From Chrysomallon squamiferum (Eukaryota > Mollusca > Gastropoda > Neomphalida > Peltospiridae), in contig CM022665.1 in assembly GCA_012295275.1 (NCBI GenBank), forward strand, positions 38,489,795-38,524,794: a stretch of 35,000 nucleotides of DNA, written 5' to 3'. Below the pieces are notes generated by a model. The model saw only the letters and a program-made list of their open reading frames with translations. It had not been told where the DNA came from and ran no database searches. The translations under genes and the position numbers were made by a program. Shown one piece after another: positions 23,036-34,035 of this stretch. The stretch's first letter is position 1. Each line of letters begins with the position of its first letter.

Positions 23036-23620
23036 GACACGATGTAATTTGTACCTTCACCTTTTCTGCAATCGATCTACAAATATATTTTTCGTTAGTG
23101 TCATGTTTTTGTTATATGAATTCAGATAGCGTCTCCGTCATCTTGTTGGATTTACTCTTATAACCATTCTCGTTTGTAAAACTATTTCCTGTCATGCTCG
23201 GTTTATAGAAAACAAAACACATCTCCATTAAAAGTTTTATGTCATCTGACAAGCAGATCTTTCTTTTTATTTTCCCCGGTGAAAGTTTGGAAAATAATAT
23301 GCGCTTCATTTCAGTTCAGCTTTGTAAACCTCATAAATAAAATTTAAAGTCTAAGCCAAGAAAGGTGTCTTTAATCCTTTTTTTCTTTTACATTGTTGTC
23401 TTCTTTTAAAGAAGAAAAAAAAAAACAAAAAACAACAACTGTATGGGCTTTTTCTTTCTTTCTTTAAAAGCATTTATAAGTACAGAAAAGTTATCTTTTA
23501 CCATCGTTTGATAAAAGTTCGGAAATCATTAGGGAATGATTAGGTAAATTTTCAGTGACGGCTGAAATTTGATATATCTGAAAGCAGCAATTTCAGAGAG
23601 CACTTGAGATATCTCCACTT
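23036..23620. other. AT-rich unique intergenic DNA
   Basis: No gene. T-rich and A-rich patches lie around a CTTCTTTTAAAGAAG near-palindrome at about 23401-23415. Confidence 0.45.
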
Positions 23621-23684
23621 AAAAAAAAAAAAAAAAAAAAAAAATAATAATAATATATATATATATATATTTTTTTTTTTTTTC
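23621..23684. repeat. A-run, (TA)n and T-run
   Basis: A-run 23622-23643, then AAT triplets and (TA)n (about 23654-23669), then a T-run to about 23682. The A-run and T-run flank the TA and could pair. Confidence 0.88.
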
Positions 23685-25328
23685 GTTCATATTCAAAACA
23701 TTATAGTTTCAAGCAGTGTTTTTGTGACTGGTGTATATATAGAAAGTGCTTTTGTACTCGTATAAGTGATTTCACATCAAAATATCTCATGACTGGAACT
23801 GAGGTGAATTGGTTGGTAACTGTTTCCAGATCAGGACTTCATGGTTACAGAAATATTGTGTTAAAACCAGTTAGTATTAAAATGTTGGTTACCACAGAAA
23901 TAAAAATTCTTGTAAATTAATTTGGAAACTGTTTTCTTGTACGGTGTATTTCTGTTACTGCCAGTTTCTGCGGAAGATGCGCAATTTTTGAGCAATAACA
24001 CATATTTGACACTTAATGATATAGTGTTTGTGTGTGTATGAGGATGTTTGTATTATATATATATATATACATATTTGATCCAAATTTTCACGTTCTTTCC
24101 ACTTTCCTCTTCGTTTTCAATATGTTTTATCATTCATTCAGTCGTGTATTCCCTTTTTCAATCACATACTCATCATATTGATTCTACCATACATTAATTT
24201 ATTGTTTTATTATATATTTATTATTATTTGTAAGAATTTTGTGTTTGATGCAAATGCAAGAACTATTTTAAATTATTTGTTGCTGATAATTTAATTTTCG
24301 TTTCCGAAAGTTTATTAAGTCTTTCGCCATTTCGCCAAAGAACAAACGCAATGCGCTTTTAAACGACATGGCTAGTAACATATAATTAAAATGTTCGGTC
24401 AATTTTTTCAAACTGTCTTCTTTCGCTTTTTGTTTTTTTGTTTTATTTTTGTTTCTCATCTGTTTTGTGTGCATTTCTTATTTAAAAAAAAAAAAACTAT
24501 CTCTACAACATATTTTGTCACTTATTCTTTTCGGTTAGTTGTGAACTAGCGAACACAGAGTAGAGTATCAGTGTATAATGTCTATTCGAAAATCTCTACA
24601 AGCCATCATCATGAATTTTGCAGAAAAAAACAAGACGAAGAAAGGCGCCATCGATCTACTTTGAACCTAACGCTAATTCTGTGCGACACGAGACATTATT
24701 TAATGACACATAATCGTTCTTACTACAATACTATTTACTATACGCCGACACGCCTGTTACTTTCTCCTCATTGAAAGCAAGGCTTCTTCGGGACCTGGCG
24801 ATATTGAGATAGACGCAATCCAGAACTTTGCTGAGACGAAAAAGCACAGTGGCTCCCTTTTTCCTCCTGATACAATCTTATGCCCAGCAAACCAGAAAAA
24901 GCCCTTTCACGGGTTTTCTTCTCACGAACAAAATAAATTTTTTATACGTATTGATTTTAAAGCCTTGTGGGGCGAGATTGCCTGAAACGATATCACTGTT
25001 ATTAGGACATGATGAACTCGTCAGAGCAGCGCAAAGTGCGATGGGTGATTCATACATTTCTTCCTAAGAGATTCTGCTGAAGTCTTCGTAACCGTTGCAG
25101 AAACATACCAGTAATCACTGTTACGATTGTTGTACAAGGAATGAAAAATCGTATATAACTCATAAATAAATATATTTGAGATATGTTTATATATAATTAC
25201 AGAAGCCTATAAATGAACTTGCATGTTAATTACTTCAGTTAAAGATTCACAGCTGCATTGTGAAAATGTATACGTATGGAATATGTTTTTCTCTGTATGA
25301 GAAAGTACAATCCATTTTCAAAAACAGT
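23685..25328. other. AT-rich unique intergenic DNA
   Basis: Over 1.6 kb without a supported gene. A short (TA)n lies at about 24055-24068. 24640-25070 is more balanced and carries two + strand ORFs (24571-24774 and 24828-25067) with no recognisable domain. Confidence 0.4.
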
Positions 25329-25418
25329 TAGAAAATAATACCAACAACAAAAAACCACCCCCAAAACAACCACAAACAAACAAACAAACAAACAAACAAA
25401 AAAAAAAAAAAAAAAAAA

Positions 25419-25452
<34 letters not shown>

Positions 25453-25540
25453 AAATAAAAAACCTGTTAATAATATTCATTTATTCGTTCGTTCGATCAT
25501 TCATCCATTCGTTTGTTCATTCATTCATTTATTCATTCGA
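25329..25540. repeat. CAAA repeat, A-run, (TAA)n and (TTCA/TTCG)n
   Basis: (CAAA)n at about 25373-25399, an A-run to about 25420, (TAA)n to about 25445, then TTCA/TTCG/TTTA tetramers at about 25476-25539. Confidence 0.85.
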
Positions 25541-26948
25541 CCTCTTCTCCAGTGATGGTATCGTAAGCTTTCATCACTCTTTTTCTCACACTAGTGACGT
25601 CCATTTAATGCAGAGGGTCTTCATAACCATTTTTCAGTTTATTACAACTTAACAACTTTAAAGTTTCGGCGAGTGTAAAAGAAAAACCGACTGACCGCAA
25701 TAGACCTATCTCCACGATGTATACTGGGTGTCATTGTCGAAAAGAGGGTCATATATAAAAATCATTTTTTATCATCTAGTCGAATCTTCGTCTCTTACAA
25801 ATATATCTAAGGTCATACCTTCTTGACCACGAGGTTTAACAAAGATGATGACCTGAATTGGACACTCTTGGCCAATTAATCTTTGTGGTGATTTTTTTTT
25901 TCCATGGGTGTTTTCAGGTCTTCGTTTTCAAATTCAAAAATAAGTGAATAAAATAATAATTATCTTATTTACCATGACGCTGTGAGTATGATCATATTTA
26001 CCTTGTGAACAATTAACTTTGTTTTTTTTCCAGTTTTTCTAAATCTACTTCAAATAGACAATAATGTTCCATGGTCTTTCATACACGCTTTTATTGAATG
26101 GAATATAGGATGTCTAAGATACTGCATGATTTTCATGAATCTTTTGGGGCAAATTATTTGTCGATGATGTATCTTTGTGGAAAAAAGATCTTGCGATGAG
26201 CGATCAGGTTAGGACCAATCCTCGTCAGCTGGTTTATCAAAAGATCCAGCTTTTGCTATCATTTTTTCAGTAGTAATCTCTCTTTCATTTTCTCTCTCAT
26301 TTGTACTGTGTCTTAATTTTATGTAAAACTCATGAAACCGTAGATTAAACAGTATCGTTAAATAAAACCGTTCCACCATTCATCAGAATATCTTTCTTAG
26401 ATTTCATTTTCTTCTTCTTTTTCTACGACTTCTTATCCGTATGTATGTCAGTCCCCTCTTTAGCTCTCTCTCTTTCGTAGGCCCTCTTGAATAACATGCA
26501 TGAATGACTGATAATACTAATATATATCTAAAAGTTGTTAGTATATCAGTGGAACGAATGCATATTAAAGGCTGAATAACATAAGTGAAAGAAGATGCTA
26601 TATACCAGAGCTTTTAATAAAAATTTATGAAATGTAAATTTTTCTATCCTTGAAAACACTGCCATGCAAAATATACGATGTACTAATATAGAGTCAAACA
26701 AACATTTGGTATACCGCTAAGAAATTATATATATGCATAATTTTGTTTTTATAGTATATTGTATAATGGCCTGTTTATATCAAAGCCTCCATGAGATTTA
26801 TGACCAAACCAAGATCATAGGTATCTCCAAACACATTCATCTATCAGCAATTTATATATATATAGAGAGTAAGATCTGAAATTTCTTCATTGTAATGGCC
26901 TCTAAAATGATATATATATATGTGTGTATAAACGAAAATATAATAAAT

Positions 26949-26949
<1 letters not shown>
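25541..26949. other. AT-rich unique intergenic DNA
   Basis: About 1.4 kb with no ORF above 60 codons except one running through a CA repeat at its end; no recognised element. Confidence 0.5.

Positions 26950-27003
<54 letters not shown>
26950..27003. repeat. (CA)n microsatellite
   Basis: About 52 bp of pure CA dinucleotide. Confidence 0.95.
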
Positions 27004-27005
<2 letters not shown>

Positions 27006-27214
27006 AAAGCAAGAGAAATAAGACCCATAGAAATCTGATACATATTCTCTGCCATGTGAAAAAGAAATGAAAGGACACGTAGGAGATACAGTTTAAGATA
27101 AATCTCTATAAATGTATTTTATTTCTTTGCAGGATTACAGACTTTTTCGCGAATGGATGTGAGTATAATCATTAAAATAGCAAAGAATGCTTTTCTGAGC
27201 GATCACTTTTTGAA

Positions 27215-27219
<5 letters not shown>

Positions 27220-27271
<52 letters not shown>
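27220..27271. repeat. (GT)n microsatellite
   Basis: About 51 bp of pure GT. With the CA run at 26950 it makes an inverted pair 217 bp apart. Confidence 0.95.
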
Positions 27272-27272
<1 letters not shown>

Positions 27273-27351
27273 CTGTCTCTGACTATATCTATATGGACAC
27301 TATAAAACCTATCTCCAAACGGGTACATACAGGTAATAAATAAATAAATAT

Positions 27352-27357
<6 letters not shown>

Positions 27358-27387
<30 letters not shown>
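27358..27387. repeat. A30 homopolymer
   Basis: Thirty uninterrupted A, just after a short AAAT patch (27334-27350). Confidence 0.9.
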
Positions 27388-27390
<3 letters not shown>

Positions 27391-28005
27391 ATACTATTAA
27401 AGACAGTCCCATTTATTATGTACAGTATATATCGGAGATTTCCCACAGAAAATAATTTTTCAAATTAATGTAATTATTAACCATTTCTTAACTGAATCTG
27501 TCAGACTGGGGTAAGTTTTGGCTCCTTAGGGTTTTGTAGGGTTAATCCCATTTATGAAAAAAACTTGCCCCAGAACAGGAAATAATTTCAATAGATTCTT
27601 CAAACGATACTGAAAAAATATGATAAAATTTACTAAAAAGACGTCATTTTTTTTTTCTCTTCTTTTAAATGACTGAGAAAAGACTGACAAAATGAAAGGA
27701 CGAAAAGAAATGGTTGGCTGACCACGTAATCTTCGGCCATCTTGTTAATTTTCACAATAAACTTGGCAACCCTACTGAGGCTGGTGTAGTTAATTTAAGA
27801 TGTTGTAGTTAGATATGTCATATGTAATTATTTATCAAAGACAATTTTTAGTGTCACTGTTTCCTTGCACAGTTGTGGTGTAGTATAAAAAAAAGATGTT
27901 CATTTTGGGTAATTGGGCTGGAACCTTCTGTTGTGTGATATATTAATGTACGGACTTTTTTCATATTTGTACGTATGTAAATGTGTTTATGCATGTTTAT
28001 TTTTA
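27388..28005. other. Unique intergenic DNA with a hairpin
   Basis: Contains an inverted repeat with 14-bp arms at 27506-27519 and 27560-27573 (see findings). No ORF of note. Confidence 0.45.
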
Positions 28006-28118
28006 AAGACACACATACACATAACATACATACATATATAAATATATACATACATACATACATAATATATATATACGTGTGTGTGTGTGTGTGTGTATGT
28101 GTGTATTTGTGAGTGTGC

Positions 28119-28150
<32 letters not shown>

Positions 28151-28155
28151 AATTG
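28006..28155. repeat. Compound (ATAC)n, (GT)n and (TA)n block
   Basis: ATAC tetramers (28010-28065), (GT)n at about 28076-28100, (AT)n at about 28119-28142, and GTGTGT. Confidence 0.88.
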
Positions 28156-28779
28156 CGTATGTATGTCTGTATGTCTGTACGTACAGTTTTATATGTAAAT
28201 TCCTTTACGTATATATGTTGATGTATGCATGAGTGAACATGCACGTTTATAAAGATAAAATAAAATATATATATATATGTAGGTATGTTTTGTTATTTAT
28301 TTAAGACGTAAGAGAATACATTGACTCAGTAACAGTATGAGGTGATACATTAAGTTCAGCACGAGTCTAACGGATCTGTCCACAGACTGGTATTAAGGTG
28401 GGGTCAACTGCTATTCACGGTATAGGTTGATGGGAAGCAATATTACGCATCAGCTACCTTCCCTGTCCGTAACAAATCGCATCTGTAACCACCCTAAGCT
28501 AAACTACGTTTTTATTACTCACCTTTATATTTATCAAAGTTTATTAATCTAAAACGCACTACGTATTTGTAGACTTGAGTTGTTATCAACGGCAGAAATT
28601 CAGTTAATAGGTTAGAGCCGTGGGTCTAAATCGTACACGTTATACAAGTTTTTTTTTTTTTTTTACAAAACTCTGGGGCACAGTGAACATGGCCTCTTTT
28701 GTAATTAACGTGTATCGTCTGGTTTGGTAGCATCATCAGCTCGCTTCATCTTGTTTCCTCACTCTTTTTAGTTTCGTTT

Positions 28780-28812
<33 letters not shown>

Positions 28813-29005
28813 CTCGTCTTTATTTTTCACACTCTTTGTCTTTATAGTTTTATTCATACTCTTGTTCTGTTTTTTTCTTGACCTTTTTAACTGTTGATTC
28901 TGTCTCGATCTGTTTCTCTTTCATCGTGTATCTTACTGTGTGTGTATGACATCTCCTTTCTGTCCTTTTCTCTTTAGCTTTCATTCTCTCTTTCTCAGCT
29001 TATAT
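28156..29005. other. Unique DNA with T-rich stretch
   Basis: Unique DNA to about 28640, then pyrimidine-rich with T-runs at about 28650-28664 and 28784-28812 and CT-rich sequence to 29005. No gene. Confidence 0.45.
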
Positions 29006-29085
29006 TGTATTTGTTTGTTTGTATGTATGTATGTATATATGTATATATGTATGTATGCATGTATGAATTTATGTATGTAAGTATG

Positions 29086-29119
<34 letters not shown>

Positions 29120-29312
29120 TGTATGTATGTATGTATGTATGTATGTATGTATGTATGTATGTATGTATGTATGCATGTATGAATTTATGTATGTAAGTCT
29201 GTATATATGTTTATGTATGTATGTATCTGTATGTATTTGTATGTATGTATGTATGTATGTACGTATCCATCTGTCTCTGTTTCTTAATTATCTGCCTTTG
29301 TATCTTTGGGTT

Positions 29313-29381
<69 letters not shown>

Positions 29382-29430
29382 GTGTTTGTGCGTGTGAGTG
29401 AGTGTGTGTGTGTGTGTGTGTGTGTCTTTA
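29006..29430. repeat. (GTAT)n, (CT)n and (GT)n compound array
   Basis: GTAT tetramers at 29019-29262, pure at about 29085-29172. A ~45-bp variant segment occurs on both sides of the pure run (see findings). Then (CT)n at about 29316-29371 and (GT)n at 29403-29425. Met-Tyr-Val-Cys peptides in the + frames are artefacts. Confidence 0.9.
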
Positions 29431-30716
29431 GTTTTTTCTGTCTTCTTGGTGCTTATTTTCTTAGTCATCCCTCCTTTTCTACCTCCCACACACCCAGTCT
29501 GTCTGTGTCTCCCAGTCCAGATCTGACTCTACCAAAATACCTCAGTTACGAAATAATGTGTGACGGTATAAATTTAATTATCATTCGTCGTGTCACATAA
29601 AAAATGACTAATGATGTAATAAAAATATTTGTCTCTTATCAGATTAAGATCAGGACTCGGTAACCTTAGCTGTAATTTCGTGGCTTTTCACACCAAAGAA
29701 GCAGATTTGTTTCTGACGTTTAAGACAGAAATTTGTTTGGCTTTTAGAACCGATATCAGTTAATACTTGCTGTTTCACACGTAATACTGTCAAAACTACA
29801 CCTGTACACAACATCTACAGTCGACAAGGGTGAATGGTCGATTCGTGACGGCGTCAACAAAAACACAGCAGTTGTTTAGTAAATACTGGCTCCACAAACT
29901 ATCCCATACTTAACATGCTGCCGACAAACATCGATTTTTGCCCTCGCCCATTTCTAAAACCATTATTTTCATTTGAAAAGCTGAACAATAAAACATCTTC
30001 ATCTTTTAAGCCGATGTTGTCAAAACTCGAATCGTATATTTTCATATTTAAATATAATATATATTTTAAACATAAACTTTGTGAAGACTTCATCAAAGGA
30101 CACGTCATGCGTATAAATAAAATACGTCGTCTGGAATGTAGTATTCTCCTCTAAGTGGAAATTAACCATACTGTCACAAAAGAAAATGGCCGCCCTTTTC
30201 CCTCTAGAAACTCATGTGTGATTATATGGTTCATTTGTGTACCAACAAAAATAATAACAGGGTTTGAATCCGAACTATGCTGTATATTATTTCTACACCA
30301 ACACTTTTGTTTAAACGCGAACAAGTCTTCACAAATGTTTGGAACAGCACGTACATTTGCAGCAATAAATCTCTCCGCTGGTTACGAATAATTAAGTCTC
30401 TATTTCGAAAGTCTTAACAGTATGGAACAGTGGTAAAATAAAACAAATATATATTTTATTATATTTTTACTGTATTATTTTATTGCTTCCTTATTTTTTA
30501 TTTGTTTCTTTTGTTGTTATCTGAATACTTTAAATTATACTTCTTATTTGTTATCGCGAAATTACGTATTTGAAAGTATCATGTGGATATTTATATATGT
30601 GCTTGTCAGTTAGAATATCTGCTTCGGCTTACACAAGAAATGAAATACATACGTATGTTTATTTACGTATTTGCCACTAATCTGGTTTTAAAAAAAAACT
30701 GCAATTTTATATTAAT
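29431..30716. other. AT-rich unique intergenic DNA
   Basis: Two + strand ORFs in one frame (29915-30154 and 30155-30391, separated by a single stop) and an antisense one (29899-30108) are present. None has a recognisable domain or clear coding bias. Confidence 0.4.
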
Positions 30717-30838
30717 TTCATCATCATCATCATCATCTCACCATTTCTATTATTACCACCATCACTATCATCATCATCCATCATCATCATCATCACCATC
30801 AACATCATCATCACTGTCATCAGCATCATCATTATCTT
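30717..30838. repeat. (CAT)n trinucleotide repeat, interrupted
   Basis: CAT/ATC triplets with CAC and CAG variants. Confidence 0.9.
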
Positions 30839-31264
30839 AATAGTTTCAATAGATCTAAAATCTTCATCCAGCCATTTGCTAAAAGGTCGCTTTTCCTACC
30901 ACTGTATTATAACCCACCTGCCCTCTGACCGTGATATCTTCAGTAGTATTATACCTTACCTATTCAAAACCCCGGATCATCGACTGGGAACAAACTAAAT
31001 TACGTCTCACCTTGGCTCGGTCCACTACAACGAGTACACACACACACATATATGTATGTAAGTTCTTGTTTAACAACTCAGTCGAGGGGAACAGACTAAA
31101 TTAAACATGACAGAATCAATCAATTTTGCATTGTACATCTGAATGCTGTCTATTTCTGGAGATTAAGCTAACCCGGTTCCGCTGGATTTACCTCTCCGTT
31201 GCCTCATAGCTTTAATGGTTGAATTGTGATTTGGTTACAGTTTCTTTTTCATATAAAAATAGAG
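30839..31264. other. Unique intergenic DNA
   Basis: Balanced composition at 30870-31030; no gene or recognised element. A short ACAC run at 31037-31046. Confidence 0.45.
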
Positions 31265-31287
31265 AAAAAAAAAAAAAAAAAAAAAAA
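31265..31287. repeat. A23 homopolymer
   Basis: An uninterrupted A-run ending a short AT-rich segment. It could be the tail of an old retroposed sequence, but no head is recognisable upstream. Confidence 0.85.
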
Positions 31288-31370
31288 GTTTCATGACTAG
31301 GTTTTGTACGTGGTTAAGAACCGTTCCAAACATAATGACGTGATGGCTGGAAGAGACATAACAATGATGA

Positions 31371-31590
31371 CGTTTCTCTGGCGATGTTTGAATTCATTTG
31401 GCTGTTAAAATAGGCTGTTACTTTGCCGGTGTTTGAACTGGGCTGTTTCTTTTGGTGATGTTTTGAATTGGGCTGTTTCTTTTGGCGATGTTTTGAACTG
31501 GGCTGTTACTTTGGCGATGTTTTGAATTGGGCTGTTTCTTTTGGCGATATTTGAAATAGGGTGTTTCTTTGACGATGTTTTAAGTGGTGA
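31371..31590. repeat. ~30-bp minisatellite
   Basis: About seven head-to-tail copies carry GGGCTGTTTC, TTTTGGCGATG and TTTTGAATT blocks. The middle copies (31440-31550) are nearly identical and the outer ones diverged, the usual pattern of a replication-slippage array. Unit length is 27-30 bp. Confidence 0.85.
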
Positions 31591-31619
31591 TTTTTTTTAA
31601 AAGGGTGTGTGTTATCTTG

Positions 31620-31790
31620 GAATAAAATACTATAAAATGAAATAGAGAAAAGATAAAATAAAATGCAATAAATAAAATAAATAAATAGCAGTGGCAGTAG
31701 TAGTGGTAGTAGAGGCAGCAGCAGTAGTAGCAGTAGTAGTAGTAGCAACAGTAGTAGTAGTAAATAAATAAATAAATAAGTAAAACACAA
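31620..31790. repeat. AAATA-rich tract and (AGT)n / (AGC)n repeat
   Basis: AAATA and AAAT units at 31625-31687, AGT/GCAGT triplets at 31688-31762, then (AAAT)n to about 31782. Confidence 0.88.
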
Positions 31791-31965
31791 TAAAAAGAAA
31801 TATAATAATAGATGCATTTTTTCCATTAAAAAATTAAGTTAGAAATCTTAAAGCTCTATTATTTATTTTGATTTTCATATAATAGCTACATTTTTAAATG
31901 TTATCGATGTAATTTTTATCGATAGTAATACATGTACTGACATTGCCGTAGCAGCAGTATTAGTA

Positions 31966-32000
31966 AAAGTAGTAGTAGTAGTGGGTAGTAACAATAATAA

Positions 32001-32056
<56 letters not shown>

Positions 32057-32085
32057 CAACAACAACAACAACAATAACAATAATA
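31966..32085. repeat. (AGT)n, (AAT)n and (AAC)n compound repeat
   Basis: AGT triplets (31966-31990), pure AAT at about 32000-32052, then AAC to about 32076. Confidence 0.92.
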
Positions 32086-32834
32086 AAATTATGAACACAT
32101 AACACAATTATGTCATATAAAATTTTTAGGTGTTAAAACAGTTCTGTTTATTTTTCTGTTTTCATCTATTAAACAACTCCACGGACCCCACCATCTTTCT
32201 TACTGTTACCTAGCCCTCGGTTACAAACGCACCAGAAAAAACAAAACAAAAATATAACATCTTGCTTAGAACAGAACGCAAATACGGTCCAACCTATTAA
32301 CTCATCAACGGTTCTTTTGTGCACGATTTGCACGGGCCACAATTGTCTTGCTAATGTCACCGCATTAACATACGATTTATTTAATGAAGTAAACTATTAT
32401 TTCCGAAACTTAACACTCGAACGTCAAGGTGCTGGCAGGGTTGCGACCGCCATCAATCGGCGCCTGGCGTTCCTTTGACGAGGCTTAAACTCGGGCCGAG
32501 AGAAATAACGCCAAAGTCACGTTCGCCAAACAAGTAACGTGATGCCCACGTGTTTGATCATTAGATGGCGATGTTGCGGATTCTCACAACATAAACGATC
32601 TTACATTGGAAAGAAAATAAAGACGAGGGCTGAAATGATACGTTTATAATGCTAAGATTAATCCGTAAATTCCCGATCTAGCACTGTAACTTTATACATA
32701 ATCTGAGCTAATAAATTTGTACCGTCATGAAATGAAATGTATTCCCGCCGTCGGTCCAGTGTTGCATTTCACTTTATATCTTTCTTGGGTACTAATTATT
32801 ATGTTCATGTGCTTATTTTGCTTAATCTACAGTA
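32086..32834. other. Unique intergenic DNA with a CpG-richer block
   Basis: 32405-32600 is CpG-richer than its surroundings and carries CACGTG (within GCCCACGTGTTTG) and CCTTTGACG. No ORF of note is present. It is a candidate regulatory element by composition only. Confidence 0.4.
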
Positions 32835-32842
32835 TTTTTTTT

Positions 32843-32844
<2 letters not shown>

Positions 32845-32889
<45 letters not shown>
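32845..32889. repeat. T45 homopolymer
   Basis: Forty-five uninterrupted T, preceded by T8 and CC. A minus-strand reading would be a poly(A) tail, but no retroposon body is recognisable downstream. Confidence 0.9.
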
Positions 32890-32989
32890 CGCACAGAAAT
32901 AAATTCCATTGCTTAATCGCTACAAAAATGTGCCCCCAATTTCTTATGGATTGTGACAATTTTTTTATTTTTTTTTGAATAATATTATT

Positions 32990-33170
32990 GTATTATAAAA
33001 ATAATAATAATAAAAAAAGGAAAAAATAGAAATAGAAGAAGAAAAAAAAAAAAAAGAAAAAGAAAATAATACTTACAAGAAAAGAAAAAAAAAAAAAAGG
33101 AGAAGAAACCAAAAGAAGAAAAAGAAAATAATACTTACAAGAAAAGAAAAAAAAAAAAAGAAAAAAGGCT
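32990..33170. repeat. Purine-rich A/G tract with a 62-bp duplication
   Basis: AAT triplets, then A/G-rich sequence. The GAAAATAATACTTACAAG segment occurs at 33062 and again 62 bp later, each copy followed by AAAAG and an A-run. Confidence 0.85.
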
Positions 33171-33660
33171 CTTTTTTAACAATTTTTTTATATGATATTT
33201 TAGAAATTGAAGGGCGCGACTTGTTAATGATTTCAGGTTCTTTCATGTACTTGACAGGCCTCATTTGAACGGTTGTGCTCTTTCACGAATACACTACCTA
33301 TTTTGACGTATTCCGACATTTAGACAAATTTCACATGCACATATTAATATGAAACCGATACCCTTTATATTTAGTTTATGTGCAACCGATATATTGGTAT
33401 GCAAAGGCCACGCCAAAGGGAGGAAGTGCATCTACTGAAGTCTTTGAAGGAGACACAGTTTACAGAGTCTTTTGGTGAATCACTGACTACTGTTTGAGAA
33501 ATGATATCATTTAAAAGTGGGTGGAAAGATAGATGGCGTGTGTTTAAGGCTGTGAATTGTTTTCCATCGTATATCATGAACTACTACGACAACACACAAG
33601 AACATTAATTATAATTTGAAATATTAGAAAAGGAAGAACGGAACAAAATACTACTTCGAT
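33171..33660. other. Unique intergenic DNA
   Basis: Balanced to AT-rich unique sequence without a supported gene; a 68-aa minus ORF (33371-33577) has no recognised domain. Confidence 0.45.
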
Positions 33661-34035
33661 CGCGACGACGACAACAATAACAACAGCAGCAACAACAACA
33701 ATAATAATAATAACAATAAGAAGAAGAAAACATAATCATCATCAACAACAACAACAACAATAATGATAATAATAATAGTAATAATAATAAGAACAAGAAC
33801 AAGAAGGACAACAAAATATAATCATCAGCATCAGCAACAAAAATCATCATTATTATCATCAACAAAAACAAAAACAACAACGACAACAACAACAACAACA
33901 ATAAGAAGAAGAAGAAAAAGAAGAAAAAGAGGAAAAAGAAGAACAACAAAACCTCCTCACCATCAACGATAACAACAACAACAATAACCACAACACAACA
34001 ACGACAACAACGACAACAACAACAACAACAATAAT
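33661..34035. repeat. Compound trinucleotide repeat AAC / AAT / AAG / ATC
   Basis: A long A-rich triplet block of CAA, AAT, AAG and ATC units with a purine-only GAAGAA part (33902-33945) and CAACGA units near the end. Antisense Leu/Cys/Phe-rich ORFs are artefacts. Confidence 0.9.

Noticed and set aside
23380-23450. Near-palindrome CTTCTTTTAAAGAAG with flanking T- and A-rich arms
   Set aside because: Low-complexity arms make foldback likely by chance.
29005-29600. ORFs rich in Met-Tyr-Val-Cys and Ser-Leu
   Set aside because: Direct translation of (GTAT)n and (CT)n microsatellites.
30261-30272. GGTTTGAATCCG, similar to a Pol III B box
   Set aside because: The flanks do not form a T-stem and no A box lies at the right distance, so it is neither a tRNA nor a clear SINE.
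29915-30391. Two consecutive same-frame ORFs separated by one stop
   Set aside because: Considered as a pseudogene or stop-codon read-through, but residue composition is typical of random AT-rich translation and no domain is seen.
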